A stretch of 17,874 nt of DNA from Proteobacteria bacterium UBA1673 (GTDB lineage Bacteria; Pseudomonadota; Gammaproteobacteria; Comchoanobacterales; Comchoanobacteraceae), in contig DCKN01000019.1 of NCBI GenBank assembly GCA_002320385.1, positions 1-17,874 of the forward strand, read 5' to 3'. This document shows positions 6,561 to 13,935 of the stretch, piece by piece. Position numbers and translations under genes: made by a program. Below the pieces are notes generated by a model. It made no database searches, was not told the origin of the DNA, and worked only from the letters and a program-made list of their open reading frames with translations. The number at the start of each line of letters is the position of its first letter. Within the stretch, counting starts at the first letter, position 1.

Positions 6561-7312
6561 TGCTTAGTGCTCATTTTAGAGTTCGTTTGATTATTATTAC
6601 GCATTTGGCCATGACCATGGCGCAATTGATTAACATTACAAGAGACAGTGTTGTCAGATGAAGTCATGTTTGTCTGTCGCATATATTTGGCAATCTCGTT
6701 ATAGCTCTTCATTTCCTTCATAATTTGACCACATGTAGGACATTGTCTTGTTTGGGTCTTGCTGTTAACACAAATTCGTTTAGATTTAGATTGATACTGA
6801 CAGCGCGAGCAAACGGTCCTAAAGCTTTTCTTGACACGTGGATCAGAAAACCTACTCGCACTTCTGCTCGTTCGCTGCGACAGATCATCGATACTCTTTT
6901 TGATGGAACTTGTCGAGCAGCCTGATGATGAACTTGTTGAGCTCTTATTTTTGCTACACCGAGAAATTTCATTGGCAACATTCGACAATTTACCAGATAA
7001 AAACAAGTCATTAATCTGCTGAGCTGAGTTAGGAGTTATCTGCGCCGAAGCATTACGAGATGGGTCAATGACATCAGAATAGTTAACATTTTCCTGACGT
7101 TGCTTAGCACGCTCTCTTATTTGAGAAATGCGTTCTGACTGCGATGGAATACCAGTGCGATCACCGATAGAGGGAATAGATAAAGCATCTCTGGAAGGTG
7201 ATAAACTAGATCGAGCTTTAGTACCACCTGGGCCTGGATCATCAAGCCATGAACATCCAGACAGTAGCATTAACAATACCAACCCGGCAATCCGGTGTGT
7301 TTTGAAAATCAT
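6557..7312 (-). CDS. Lipoprotein with a zinc-ribbon-like cysteine cluster
   Basis: A 251-residue predicted lipoprotein. The N-terminus has a short basic start, a hydrophobic segment and the lipobox LLSGC with C20 as the lipidated residue. Ser at +2 argues for outer-membrane delivery. Residues 21-160 are polar and Ser-rich, with a charged helix-like stretch at 58-75. From 168 to 194 it has C168-x2-C171, C181 and C191-PT-C194, the layout of a zinc ribbon with an extra cysteine, which is odd for an exported protein. The tail is Asn/His/Met-rich (220-251, HGHGQMRNNN). I do not recognise the family. GAAGGG lies about 11 bases before the ATG. It follows the SH3 protein gene by 75 bp on the same strand, probably as one operon, and its stop overlaps the tRNA promoter. 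Confidence 0.85.
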   Translation of the reverse strand: MIFKTHRIAGLVLLMLLSGCSWLDDPGPGGTKARSSLSPSRDALSIPSIGDRTGIPSQSERISQIRERAKQRQENVNYSDVIDPSRNASAQITPNSAQQINDLFLSGKLSNVANEISRCSKNKSSTSSSSGCSTSSIKKSIDDLSQRTSRSASRFSDPRVKKSFRTVCSRCQYQSKSKRICVNSKTQTRQCPTCGQIMKEMKSYNEIAKYMRQTNMTSSDNTVSCNVNQLRHGHGQMRNNNQTNSKMSTKH

Positions 7313-7387
7313 GACAGAGTACCCTTCTCAACTATGAACACAAAATTAAAATCTCATTTTAGACTTAAATCAGATTTCGACCCAAGA

Positions 7388-8263
7388 TCAAGCCGTATCC
7401 TTTTTGGGTGCTTGTAAGTCTTTGATCTGCTCATTTAATGCCATCACTTGGTCTTTGAGCGTTTTGATTTCATCTTGCCTACCCTGAACATCATCGTAGT
7501 GGAAGAAATCCTGCTCCCACAATGCTGAAAGTTGCTTGAGACGCTGGTTTTGGCGCTCAATCATAGCCTTTTGACGCTTTTTTCTCACTTCAGCACTTAT
7601 TTTAGTCACTGTATAATTTGACGACTGACCGTTCATTATGACCTGATATTCATCAGCCCATGCATTGGTAATATTCTGCTCAACATCTTTCACAAGCGAC
7701 CATCCAACGATCCCCTCTGAAGTTTTGATCTTGACCCAGTCGCCTTGCTCAACAGAAAAATTCTGTGCCGGAGAGACTTGTGTAAGAACTTTAGCCTTCG
7801 TACTAGGCTCCCTATATACTTTCATTTTCTCGTGGTTAGAGGCAGTCTTCTTATCATTGGAAGATTGCCAAAATGAACTAATATGAGAGAAGCTGGTCTG
7901 TGGCAGTGTTGACCGCGTATTTGTCCCGGACTTTTCACTATCACTTCGACGATCTTTGGCTGCGAGCGTGGACGTAGCATTCTGATCCCGACTTGTAGAT
8001 GCTTGCTGCGACTGCGCAGGACTATTTGAACTGACTAACTTTGGCTGCGGTTTTTCATCAGCGAGAGTTAAGCTGGGATGACCTAAACGTTGAATTTGAT
8101 TACCTAGCTCTTGCGTCATCGCTGCGCGCCGTTTGAAAGCAAGTGCCTTTTTCGTAACACCATCAACAACATGGTTGGTCACGTCAACTGGCGATGCGTG
8201 CGCGGTAGACGCCAGTGCACACACCAATAACAACTTGGTCATATTTAAAGAAAATGTTTGCAT
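7388..8263 (-). CDS. Exported SH3-domain protein with C-terminal coiled coil
   Basis: A 291-residue exported protein. A signal peptide covers residues 1-23 (hydrophobic LLLVCALAST, likely cleaved after AHA). Residues 60-145 are polar and Ser/Thr/Gln-rich, probably a flexible linker. Residues 147-195 form a bacterial SH3 domain, with VYREPSTKAKVLTQV, then GDWVKIKT and GIVGWSLVKDV. These domains often bind peptidoglycan or its peptides. Residues 222-286 are charged and helical, probably a coiled coil (DEIKTLKDQVMALNEQ). AGGGGGG about four bases before the ATG supports this start over the internal Met8. A periplasmic, wall-associated role is the natural reading; the partner and precise job are unknown. 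The lipoprotein gene follows on the same strand, so the two products may act together in the envelope. Confidence 0.88.
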   Translation of the reverse strand: MQTFSLNMTKLLLVCALASTAHASPVDVTNHVVDGVTKKALAFKRRAAMTQELGNQIQRLGHPSLTLADEKPQPKLVSSNSPAQSQQASTSRDQNATSTLAAKDRRSDSEKSGTNTRSTLPQTSFSHISSFWQSSNDKKTASNHEKMKVYREPSTKAKVLTQVSPAQNFSVEQGDWVKIKTSEGIVGWSLVKDVEQNITNAWADEYQVIMNGQSSNYTVTKISAEVRKKRQKAMIERQNQRLKQLSALWEQDFFHYDDVQGRQDEIKTLKDQVMALNEQIKDLQAPKKDTA

Positions 8264-8299
8264 AGTTCCCCCCTATTGAAAGACTTCTTAACACTTTCT

Positions 8300-8327
8300 A
8301 TAATAGCAGTTGACGTGACATTTTCAA
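8300..8327 (-). promoter_or_regulatory. Candidate promoter for the SH3 protein-lipoprotein pair
   Basis: On the minus strand TTGAAA (-35, 8322-8327), 16 bp, then TATTAT (-10, 8300-8305), preceded by TGC, an extended -10. The start near 8293 gives a leader of about 30 bases before the ATG at 8263. Confidence 0.55.
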
Positions 8328-8346
8328 CAAGAAATGACGAGTCATG

Positions 8347-8355
8347 TGTGATAAT
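8347..8355 (+). promoter_or_regulatory. Candidate extended -10 for the DUF2797 gene
   Basis: TGT followed by GATAAT (8350-8355) is an extended -10 twenty bases before the ATG at 8376. No good -35 is visible. A small dyad, ATGAC-GA-GTCAT (8334-8345), lies just upstream and could be an operator. Confidence 0.35.
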
Positions 8356-8375
8356 TAGTCATCAGCGGAGTGAAG

Positions 8376-9218
8376 ATGTTAATCAGCAATGGGTTCTTAA
8401 GAAAATTGAGCATCAATCATGGTGATGTAGTGCAATACGCCTTATCTTGCGATCTTGGGACCGATGTTCCTCTTAACGATATGTTGGGGAAACAGCTAAC
8501 ATTTAAGTTTTCAGGCGCCATCGAATGCATTTATTGTAAAAGACCCATCAAAAAATCATTTAACCAGGGTTATTGTTTTGTATGCTTCAGAAAACTTGCC
8601 CGTTGCGACCAGTGCATTGTCAAACCAGAACTGTGTCATTATCATCTGGGAACATGTCGAGAACCTGAATGGGGAAATAACGTTTGTATGAAAAAACACG
8701 TTGTCTACCTGTCAGTGACATCTGGCATCAAAGTCGGGATCACCAAACAAAAAAACATCCCCTCTCGATGGTTCGATCAAGGTGCGACCTTAGCACTACC
8801 CATTTACGAGGTGCACAACCGGCTACAATCTGGCTTACTTGAGTCAGTCATTAAAAAATCAATGAGTGATAAAACAAATTGGAGAGCAATGTTAAAAGAA
8901 GATATCTACGCGATAGACTTAAAATCTTTTTGGACCCAACACCTTGAGTCACACCAATCAGAGATCAATACAATCATCGAAAACAATCCGCACTTCGCCG
9001 ACAAGCACCCACGTCCAATCGATAAAAATTATGATATGCAATCCTTTGTCTACCCAAGACTTGATTGTCCACTAGTGATCAAATCGATCAATGTCGACAA
9101 AACACCCTCATTTACAGGCACACTGATTGCGATGAAAGGACAGTACTTACTATTCGATATTGGCGTCATCAATATACGCAAATATACCGGTTATCATGTA
9201 GAAATCAACGCAACGTGA
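8376..9218 (+). CDS. DUF2797-family protein with Cys-rich (putative zinc) region
   Basis: A 280-residue protein of the DUF2797 family, whose biochemical role is, as far as I know, unassigned. The region HVVYLSVTSGIKVGITKQ (108-125) with IPSRWFDQGA (128-137) and NRLQSGLLE is the family's conserved core, which resembles the start of a GIY-YIG-type fold without a proven active site. In front of it is a dense cysteine cluster: C51-x2-C54, C67-x2-C70, C77-x2-C80, then C87, C94 and C104, consistent with binding of two or more zinc ions. No signal peptide, so it should be cytoplasmic. GGAG at 8367-8370 is correctly placed for the ATG at 8376; the GTG at 8370 overlaps it and is unlikely. Divergent from the SH3 gene and followed by a 196-bp gap. 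Confidence 0.82.
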   Translation: MLISNGFLRKLSINHGDVVQYALSCDLGTDVPLNDMLGKQLTFKFSGAIECIYCKRPIKKSFNQGYCFVCFRKLARCDQCIVKPELCHYHLGTCREPEWGNNVCMKKHVVYLSVTSGIKVGITKQKNIPSRWFDQGATLALPIYEVHNRLQSGLLESVIKKSMSDKTNWRAMLKEDIYAIDLKSFWTQHLESHQSEINTIIENNPHFADKHPRPIDKNYDMQSFVYPRLDCPLVIKSINVDKTPSFTGTLIAMKGQYLLFDIGVINIRKYTGYHVEINAT

Positions 9219-9302
9219 AGTATCCATGCTACAGCGTATCATCGGGCATCAAGCGAGTGTAGTGGCAGTCAAAAAGCACAACAGTACAGAGCCTGATAAA
9301 GT

Positions 9303-9322
9303 TAATCATTGCGCAATGATTA
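9303..9322. repeat. Perfect 20-bp palindrome
   Basis: TAATCATTGCGCAATGATTA reads identically on both strands over all 20 bases. It lies 84 bp after the DUF2797 stop and 92 bp before the thioredoxin-fold ATG. There is no loop and no T run after it, so a regulator-binding site (dimer) is more likely than a terminator. I saw no second copy in this window. Confidence 0.7.
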
Positions 9323-9360
9323 GAGAGATGAAATCAAATAGATTACACATAGACATTTCA

Positions 9361-9392
9361 TATCATATGGTTTATCATATCGATAATTATCG
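9361..9392. promoter_or_regulatory. Direct repeat plus 12-bp palindrome upstream of the thioredoxin-fold gene
   Basis: TATCATAT occurs twice, 12 bp apart (9361-9368 and 9373-9380), followed at once by the perfect palindrome CGATAATTATCG (9381-9392). GATAAT inside it (9382-9387) could be a -10 box, with the start about 20 bases before the ATG at 9415. No convincing -35 was found, which would fit an activator-dependent promoter. Confidence 0.4.
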
Positions 9393-9414
9393 GATATTAA
9401 CTGGAGCAATCAAT

Positions 9415-9840
9415 ATGTTAAACGCACTTTCACATTATTATTCTCGCGCAGCCAAACGTACACTATGTCTACTGATTACATGTGTTGCCGCACTCGCCAA
9501 CGCGACACAATCGCAGTATGAAATCTATGTTTTTTACAACAAATACTGTGGGCATTGCAAAACTTGGATGAACACGACCGGGACAACCTACGATGCTGAC
9601 GCACCAAAGTTCCTAGGAGAAAATATCCCAAAATTATCAAAATACGACTTGTCTGAACGGAGAAATATGACACTGTACAGAGAATTACTCTCTGCTGGAA
9701 AATTAAGCAACCCGATCGATGGCGTACCAGCTTTTGTCATCGTAGACGAGAACCAAATAGAAATCGGCCGCACGATCGGTGCTATGGACACCAATGATTT
9801 CTACAAGTTTGTCAACCAGACGATTAAAAACTTGAATTAA
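9415..9840 (+). CDS. Exported thioredoxin-fold protein with CGHC active site
   Basis: A 141-residue thiol-disulfide protein predicted to act in the periplasm. Residues 1-30 form a signal peptide (basic YYSRAAKRT, hydrophobic LCLLITCVAALA, cleavage after ANA). The mature part begins with a beta strand (YEIYVFYNKY) leading into the active site C45-G-H-C48, and the cis-proline loop is GVPAFVI (103-109, P105). The fold is small, with little beyond a core thioredoxin domain. CGHC is the motif of eukaryotic protein disulfide isomerases, whereas DsbA has CPHC, so an oxidising or isomerising role is possible; reduction is equally open. GGAG lies eight bases before the ATG at 9415. The same frame stays open further upstream to 9226, but that stretch holds palindromes and no signal peptide, so I start here. 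Converges on mutS. Confidence 0.85.
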   Translation: MLNALSHYYSRAAKRTLCLLITCVAALANATQSQYEIYVFYNKYCGHCKTWMNTTGTTYDADAPKFLGENIPKLSKYDLSERRNMTLYRELLSAGKLSNPIDGVPAFVIVDENQIEIGRTIGAMDTNDFYKFVNQTIKNLN

Positions 9841-9844
9841 AGCA

Positions 9845-9876
9845 GGTGTTAATATTTACCTGAATGTAAATACACC
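9845..9876. terminator. Bulged hairpin between the thioredoxin-fold gene and mutS
   Basis: GGTGT and ATTTAC (separated by a four-base bulge, TAAT) pair with GTAAATACACC across a CTGAAT loop, giving 11 base pairs. It sits in the 116-bp gap between two convergent genes. It has no T run, so it may act as an RNA 3'-end structure rather than a classic intrinsic terminator. Confidence 0.4.
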
Positions 9877-9956
9877 GATACTGAAAACAGCGCAGGCTCA
9901 GTTGCATCAAAACATCTAGGCAAAACCATAAACACAAGTAAGATCACATCGGAGTA

Positions 9957-12584
9957 CTACGCAGTGCTATCAACAACCTGAAGATTTTCAACAAGGTCGT
10001 AGAGCACGTGTAACGCTTCACGCGGTGACAAATGATCAAGATCATATGATTTTATCTGATCAGCAAGCATCTGATAGTGCTGCTGCCAATCCTCTTCAGG
10101 CTCAGCATCAACCAAAGGTAAATGCGATTGCACGGTAGCTTGGTGAGCGTAAGAAAAATCTTTTAGTTTTTCTTTAGCTCGAAGTAAACATGAGGCAGGA
10201 ACACCAGCTAATCTTGCCACTTGCAATCCATAACTTTTAGATGTGGCGCCTTGAGCAAGTCGGTATAAAAAAACCAAACGCCCAGATGACTCCTTAGCCT
10301 GTAAATGCCAGTTAACGATTTGCGGATGGATCGCCTGAAGATCGGTTATTTCAAAATAGTGGGTTGCAAATAGTACCATGGATTGATTACATTCACGTAA
10401 ATGTTCAACAATGGCCCAAGCCAAAGCAAGACCATCGTATGTTGATGTCCCTCGTCCGATCTCATCCATTAACACAAGACTTCTGAGCGTCGCGTGGTGC
10501 AAAATAGCTGCAGCCTCCGTCATCTCGACCATAAATGTTGAACGCCCAGTGGCCATATCATCACCACTACCAACACGGCAAAATAATTGATCAACCACGT
10601 GGCAGCGCATTGCCTCAGCAGGCACATAACTACCTAGATGTGCCAACAAGACCAGCGACGCACATTGACGCATATAAGTGGACTTACCATCCATATTGGG
10701 GCCTGTAATAATATGAATCGATTGCTGATCAGTTAAATCTGTATCATTTGCCACAAAAAGACCCTTTTGGTGAGAATCAACAAACATAGGGTGCACACCA
10801 GATTTAATACGGATTCCGCGCTCTACGGTTAGATCAGGACATGTAAAACCTGATTGTAAAGCTATTTCGGCAAAGGCACATAGGCAATCCAGTGTGGCAA
10901 CATCATGGCTTGTAGCGAGCAATGCTTGACAGTGCTCGCTGATAGCCGCTAATAAAGACGCGTAAATTTGTTTTTCTAGGGCCAATGCTTTATCGCGAGC
11001 ACCAAGTGCACGATCCTCATATTGCTTCAAATCAGGTATCGTAAATCGCTCAGCGTTTTTTAAAGTCTGGCGACGAATAAAATAATCCGGCGCTTGAACA
11101 GCCTGAATTTTTGACAATTCAAAATAGTAACCGGATACTTTGTTATACCCCATTTTCAAACTAGAAAGACCTGTTTTTTCACGCTCAGAAGCCAAGAGAT
11201 CATCCAAAAATTGGCTTGATGCTTCAGCAAAGCTTCGCAACTCATCTAAATCAGCATCATACCCTTTAGCAATGACCCCACCATCGCGAATCAAAGAAGA
11301 TGGTTCATCATCAATGGCGCGGTCAAGTTCATCAGCAAGCTCTGGATACGCAACAATAGCTGATAGAGTAGCCAAAGTAGTATGCTCAATCGACCCAAGA
11401 GCAACCATTTGTTTCTGCAGGAGCGGAAGACTTCGTAGTGCATGTTTCAACGTCAAACAATCTGCAGGACGTGCACTACCAAGTACGACACGAGAAACAA
11501 TACGCTCTATATCACCAAAAGATGATAAACATGCCACAAGTTGATCATGGCATGATTGACACGATACAGCTGATTCAGCAGCAGTCTTAATTGCTGTAAC
11601 GGCAGATTGACGCTGCCTTATAACAGCAATATCTTGTAAAGGATGGTGAAGCCAATATTTAAGTAATCGTCTACCCATCGGGGTTCTACAACGATCAATC
11701 GATTTAAATAAAGTATAATGATGGTTCTCGAGGCCATTTTCTGTGAGTGCAAGGTGTTTGCGCGATGCACTATCCAAACGCATATACTGCGATTGCGATA
11801 ATCGGGAGAGCGATGTGACATGTTTAAGCTGTTGTTGCTGTGTTATTTGAACATAATTGAGTAGTGCACCAGCTGCTTGCTGACATTGTGGTAATGATTC
11901 AAGCCCAAAGGCAGTCAGATCATGCGTCTGGAATTGTTCTAACAATAAACGTCGTGAAGAGGCACGATGAAAACTCTCTTTGGACTGAATACTTACCGGC
12001 ACAGAGGGAAAATGTGAAAGCATCACGGCCCGGTCTTGGTCTGTGCAAAGCATCTCTGCTGGATTAATACGCGCTACCACTGCACACATTTCCGCAATAT
12101 TTTCAACATAGTCATAGTAAAAAGAACCACTGGTCAGTTCAAACCAAGCAAGACCAATCGTCGACTTTGTGATGACAGCCGCCAATAAGATATTAGAGCG
12201 ACCTTCATCCATCAACGCTGCATCACTCAACGTCCCTGGCGTAACAACACGTTTGACCGCACGATCGACTGGCCCTTTACTCAATGCAGGGTCACCAATC
12301 TGCTCGCATATAGCGACCGACTCGCCTAATTTAACCAACTTAGCAAGGTAATTTTCACTCGCGTGATAAGGAATTCCCGCCATAGGGATAGGCTCCCCTT
12401 TTGACTCACCACGCTGAGTTAAGGTAAGGCCAAGTAACTTTGCAGCCTTCTTAGCATCATCATAAAACAGCTCATAAAAGTCCCCAAGCCGGTAAAAAAG
12501 CAGTTTATCGGAATGCTGAGACTTCAACTGCCAATACTGCTGCATCATTGGCGTATGTTCTGCAGTCTTTTTATTCATGGCCAT
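9957..12584 (-). CDS. mutS: DNA mismatch repair protein MutS
   Basis: An 875-residue MutS, the mismatch-recognition ATPase that recruits MutL. Length and order match the family. The mismatch-reading Phe-x-Glu is F36-Y37-E38 in LGDFYELF, at the same residue numbers as E. coli. The connector and lever regions follow. The ATPase has Walker A at G628-PNMDGKST, Walker B in VLMDEIGRGTSTYDG, and FATHYFE. In Walker A, D632 stands where MutS proteins normally have Gly or Ala; the P-loop pattern GxxxxGKS is intact. The C-terminus has the usual short helical tail, including SPREALHVLYDLVENL. TAGG lies about five bases before the ATG at 12584; the ATG two codons later is an alternative. It is transcribed alone, convergent with the thioredoxin-fold gene. 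Confidence 0.98.
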   Translation of the reverse strand: MAMNKKTAEHTPMMQQYWQLKSQHSDKLLFYRLGDFYELFYDDAKKAAKLLGLTLTQRGESKGEPIPMAGIPYHASENYLAKLVKLGESVAICEQIGDPALSKGPVDRAVKRVVTPGTLSDAALMDEGRSNILLAAVITKSTIGLAWFELTSGSFYYDYVENIAEMCAVVARINPAEMLCTDQDRAVMLSHFPSVPVSIQSKESFHRASSRRLLLEQFQTHDLTAFGLESLPQCQQAAGALLNYVQITQQQQLKHVTSLSRLSQSQYMRLDSASRKHLALTENGLENHHYTLFKSIDRCRTPMGRRLLKYWLHHPLQDIAVIRQRQSAVTAIKTAAESAVSCQSCHDQLVACLSSFGDIERIVSRVVLGSARPADCLTLKHALRSLPLLQKQMVALGSIEHTTLATLSAIVAYPELADELDRAIDDEPSSLIRDGGVIAKGYDADLDELRSFAEASSQFLDDLLASEREKTGLSSLKMGYNKVSGYYFELSKIQAVQAPDYFIRRQTLKNAERFTIPDLKQYEDRALGARDKALALEKQIYASLLAAISEHCQALLATSHDVATLDCLCAFAEIALQSGFTCPDLTVERGIRIKSGVHPMFVDSHQKGLFVANDTDLTDQQSIHIITGPNMDGKSTYMRQCASLVLLAHLGSYVPAEAMRCHVVDQLFCRVGSGDDMATGRSTFMVEMTEAAAILHHATLRSLVLMDEIGRGTSTYDGLALAWAIVEHLRECNQSMVLFATHYFEITDLQAIHPQIVNWHLQAKESSGRLVFLYRLAQGATSKSYGLQVARLAGVPASCLLRAKEKLKDFSYAHQATVQSHLPLVDAEPEEDWQQHYQMLADQIKSYDLDHLSPREALHVLYDLVENLQVVDSTA

Positions 12585-12608
12585 CGACCTAAAAACATGG
12601 ATTTTTGT

Positions 12609-12636
12609 AGCATAGCAAAAAGCGGAATGGATGCAA
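12609..12636 (-). promoter_or_regulatory. Candidate mutS promoter
   Basis: On the minus strand TTGCAT (-35, 12631-12636), 16 bp, then TATGCT (-10, 12609-12614), preceded by TGC, an extended -10. The start near 12602 leaves a leader of about 18 bases that includes the TAGG ribosome binding site. Confidence 0.5.
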
Positions 12637-12732
12637 ACACAAGATCACTCAACTTACATTATGGAAGATACAAAGATCGTTCACGATGGAATACCCAGGT
12701 GATTGACTGATTGGAAACACTACAGAGAGGTA

Positions 12733-13218
12733 TCAAAGCTTAAATTTAAAACCGACTGATACAAAATTGTAGATACGCGACGAGTCGCCACTACCGCGTA
12801 AACGCTTTGTAGCAACATCTAAACTTGCGAAAGCATTGATCGGACACGAGGCGCTGAGACCAAGTAAAAGGCCATCCTGAGACTGATATGATTGGTTATC
12901 AGTGTAGTGGGCAAAACCGACCTGAAAAGCAGGGAGACAATCCAGCTCACCGCCAGTCAAGCTGGCGTTACCGTGCGCATCGAGTAATAAGTAATTGAAA
13001 TCATCTGGATGAGAGAGTCCGACGCCAGCGGCAATACTCCAACCAGGCAGCAATCGCAGGGCAGTTTGAAGATATTCGTCACTGGCTTTGATACGGTGAT
13101 GTCCGTACACAAACAACGTACTCGACAGATACTCTTCACGCATCAATACATGAGCATTAGCAGCATGTAGTAGCGGAGTAACAACAATAGCCAGGTAACT
13201 GAGTTTAAGATAATTCAT
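12733..13218 (-). CDS. Exported barrel-like paralogue A
   Basis: A 161-residue exported protein, the third transcribed of a tandem trio of paralogues. The signal peptide is about residues 1-22 (MNYLKLSYLAIVVTPLLHAANA). The mature part alternates polar and hydrophobic residues in short strands, shares AFQVGFAHYTD and CPINAFASLDVATK with its neighbours, and ends VSVGFKFKL, like the last strand of an outer-membrane barrel. I start at 13218. A longer frame from 13251 begins inside the inter-gene hairpin at 13242-13262 and would put extra residues before the signal peptide. The ribosome binding site is weak (GGA about 12 bases upstream). It may be read through from paralogue B, 55 bp upstream, or depend on its own promoter. 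Family not recognised; a small outer-membrane beta-barrel is the best guess. Confidence 0.78.
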   Translation of the reverse strand: MNYLKLSYLAIVVTPLLHAANAHVLMREEYLSSTLFVYGHHRIKASDEYLQTALRLLPGWSIAAGVGLSHPDDFNYLLLDAHGNASLTGGELDCLPAFQVGFAHYTDNQSYQSQDGLLLGLSASCPINAFASLDVATKRLRGSGDSSRIYNFVSVGFKFKL

Positions 13219-13241
13219 ATGATCATTGCATCCAACAAACC

Positions 13242-13262
13242 AAAGAGCCATTAAGGCTCTTT
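13242..13262 (-). terminator. Hairpin between paralogues B and A
   Basis: On the minus strand AAAGAGCC-TTAAT-GGCTCTTT forms a perfect eight-base-pair stem with a five-base loop, 11 bases after the paralogue B stop codon, followed by GGTTTGTT. It looks like an intrinsic terminator with an interrupted T tract, or an attenuator reducing expression of paralogue A. Confidence 0.65.
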
Positions 13263-13273
13263 AGCTGCGAAAC

Positions 13274-13897
13274 TTAAAAGTTTATTTTCACACCAAGTGA
13301 AGAAATAATCTCACTATCACCAACGTCTACTTTACTGGAAATACTCTTGATATTAAAGTCAAGGTCTGAGAATTGGTTGATTGGGTAAGATAAACCAAAG
13401 CCTATGAGTAACCCACTGTCACTCTTAGTTGTAAAACCATCATCAATCTCATAACCACTGTAGCCAAATTGGAAAGATGGCGATAACCCTGCAATCTGTT
13501 CATTCGCATGAAAATCAATTAAACCGTAGTGAAAATCACCGGGACTTATGAGGCTTGTACCAATCGAAAAACTCATACCTGGCATGACTTTATAGGACAA
13601 CTGAACGTATTGGTCAGCAGCAGAGATTTCGCTGCCATTAAAGCCATAAAAGGATAAGGAAACGCGATCTTTTACCGGAATTGAGTCTTGAATTGATTTT
13701 GATCGATAAGTTTTCGCCTTAGGCTCGGCGATATCGCTAGGCTGTGGCAGTGCCTTGGTCTTAGCAGGTGCTTTTTTGACAGCACGCTTTGTTGTCTTAG
13801 CGGTGACTTGATTCGACGACGCGTTATCCGATTGGGCAATCGCACCTGACGACAAACTCAGGACGCCAAGGCATAATAGTGTTAGTTGATTCATCAT
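13274..13897 (-). CDS. Exported barrel-like paralogue B with K/A/P-rich linker
   Basis: A 207-residue exported protein, the middle gene of the trio. The signal peptide is residues 1-21 (cleavage after AIA). Residues 30-65 form a Lys/Ala/Pro/Thr-rich linker (TTKRAVKKAPAKTKALPQP) absent from A and C. Residues 78-207 form the shared domain: SLSFYGFNGSEI, YKVMPGMSFSIGTSL, PSFQFGYSGYE, GLLIGFGLSYPINQFSDLDF and a final SSLGVKINF. A terminal aromatic residue is typical of outer-membrane barrel proteins, and the strand pattern allows about eight short strands. The ribosome binding site AGAGGA lies seven bases before the first of two adjacent ATGs. The basic linker could hold the protein to anionic polymers, or be a substrate for another protein; that is speculation. 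Function unknown. Confidence 0.85.
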   Translation of the reverse strand: MMNQLTLLCLGVLSLSSGAIAQSDNASSNQVTAKTTKRAVKKAPAKTKALPQPSDIAEPKAKTYRSKSIQDSIPVKDRVSLSFYGFNGSEISAADQYVQLSYKVMPGMSFSIGTSLISPGDFHYGLIDFHANEQIAGLSPSFQFGYSGYEIDDGFTTKSDSGLLIGFGLSYPINQFSDLDFNIKSISSKVDVGDSEIISSLGVKINF

Positions 13898-13922
13898 AGT
13901 TCATTCCTCTGTTAGCTTTGAG

Positions 13923-13935
13923 TTGAATGATTCAA
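13923..13935. promoter_or_regulatory. Small dyad in the leader of paralogue B
   Basis: TTGAAT-G-ATTCAA is a perfect inverted repeat 26 to 38 bases upstream of the paralogue B ATG. The rest of the 237-bp gap to paralogue C (13898-14134) holds nothing else I can support, apart from weak promoter-like boxes. Confidence 0.3.

Noticed and set aside
9226..9414. N-terminal extension of the thioredoxin-fold protein
   Set aside because: The stretch contains a 20-bp palindrome, repeats and a 12-bp palindrome, and the signal peptide and GGAG site begin only at 9415.
11140..11544. A 134-codon plus-strand frame inside mutS
   Set aside because: Antisense to an unambiguous mutS; a Ser/Arg-rich shadow translation.
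13219..13251. Longer start for barrel-like paralogue A
   Set aside because: It begins within the inter-gene hairpin and would precede the signal peptide with non-signal residues.
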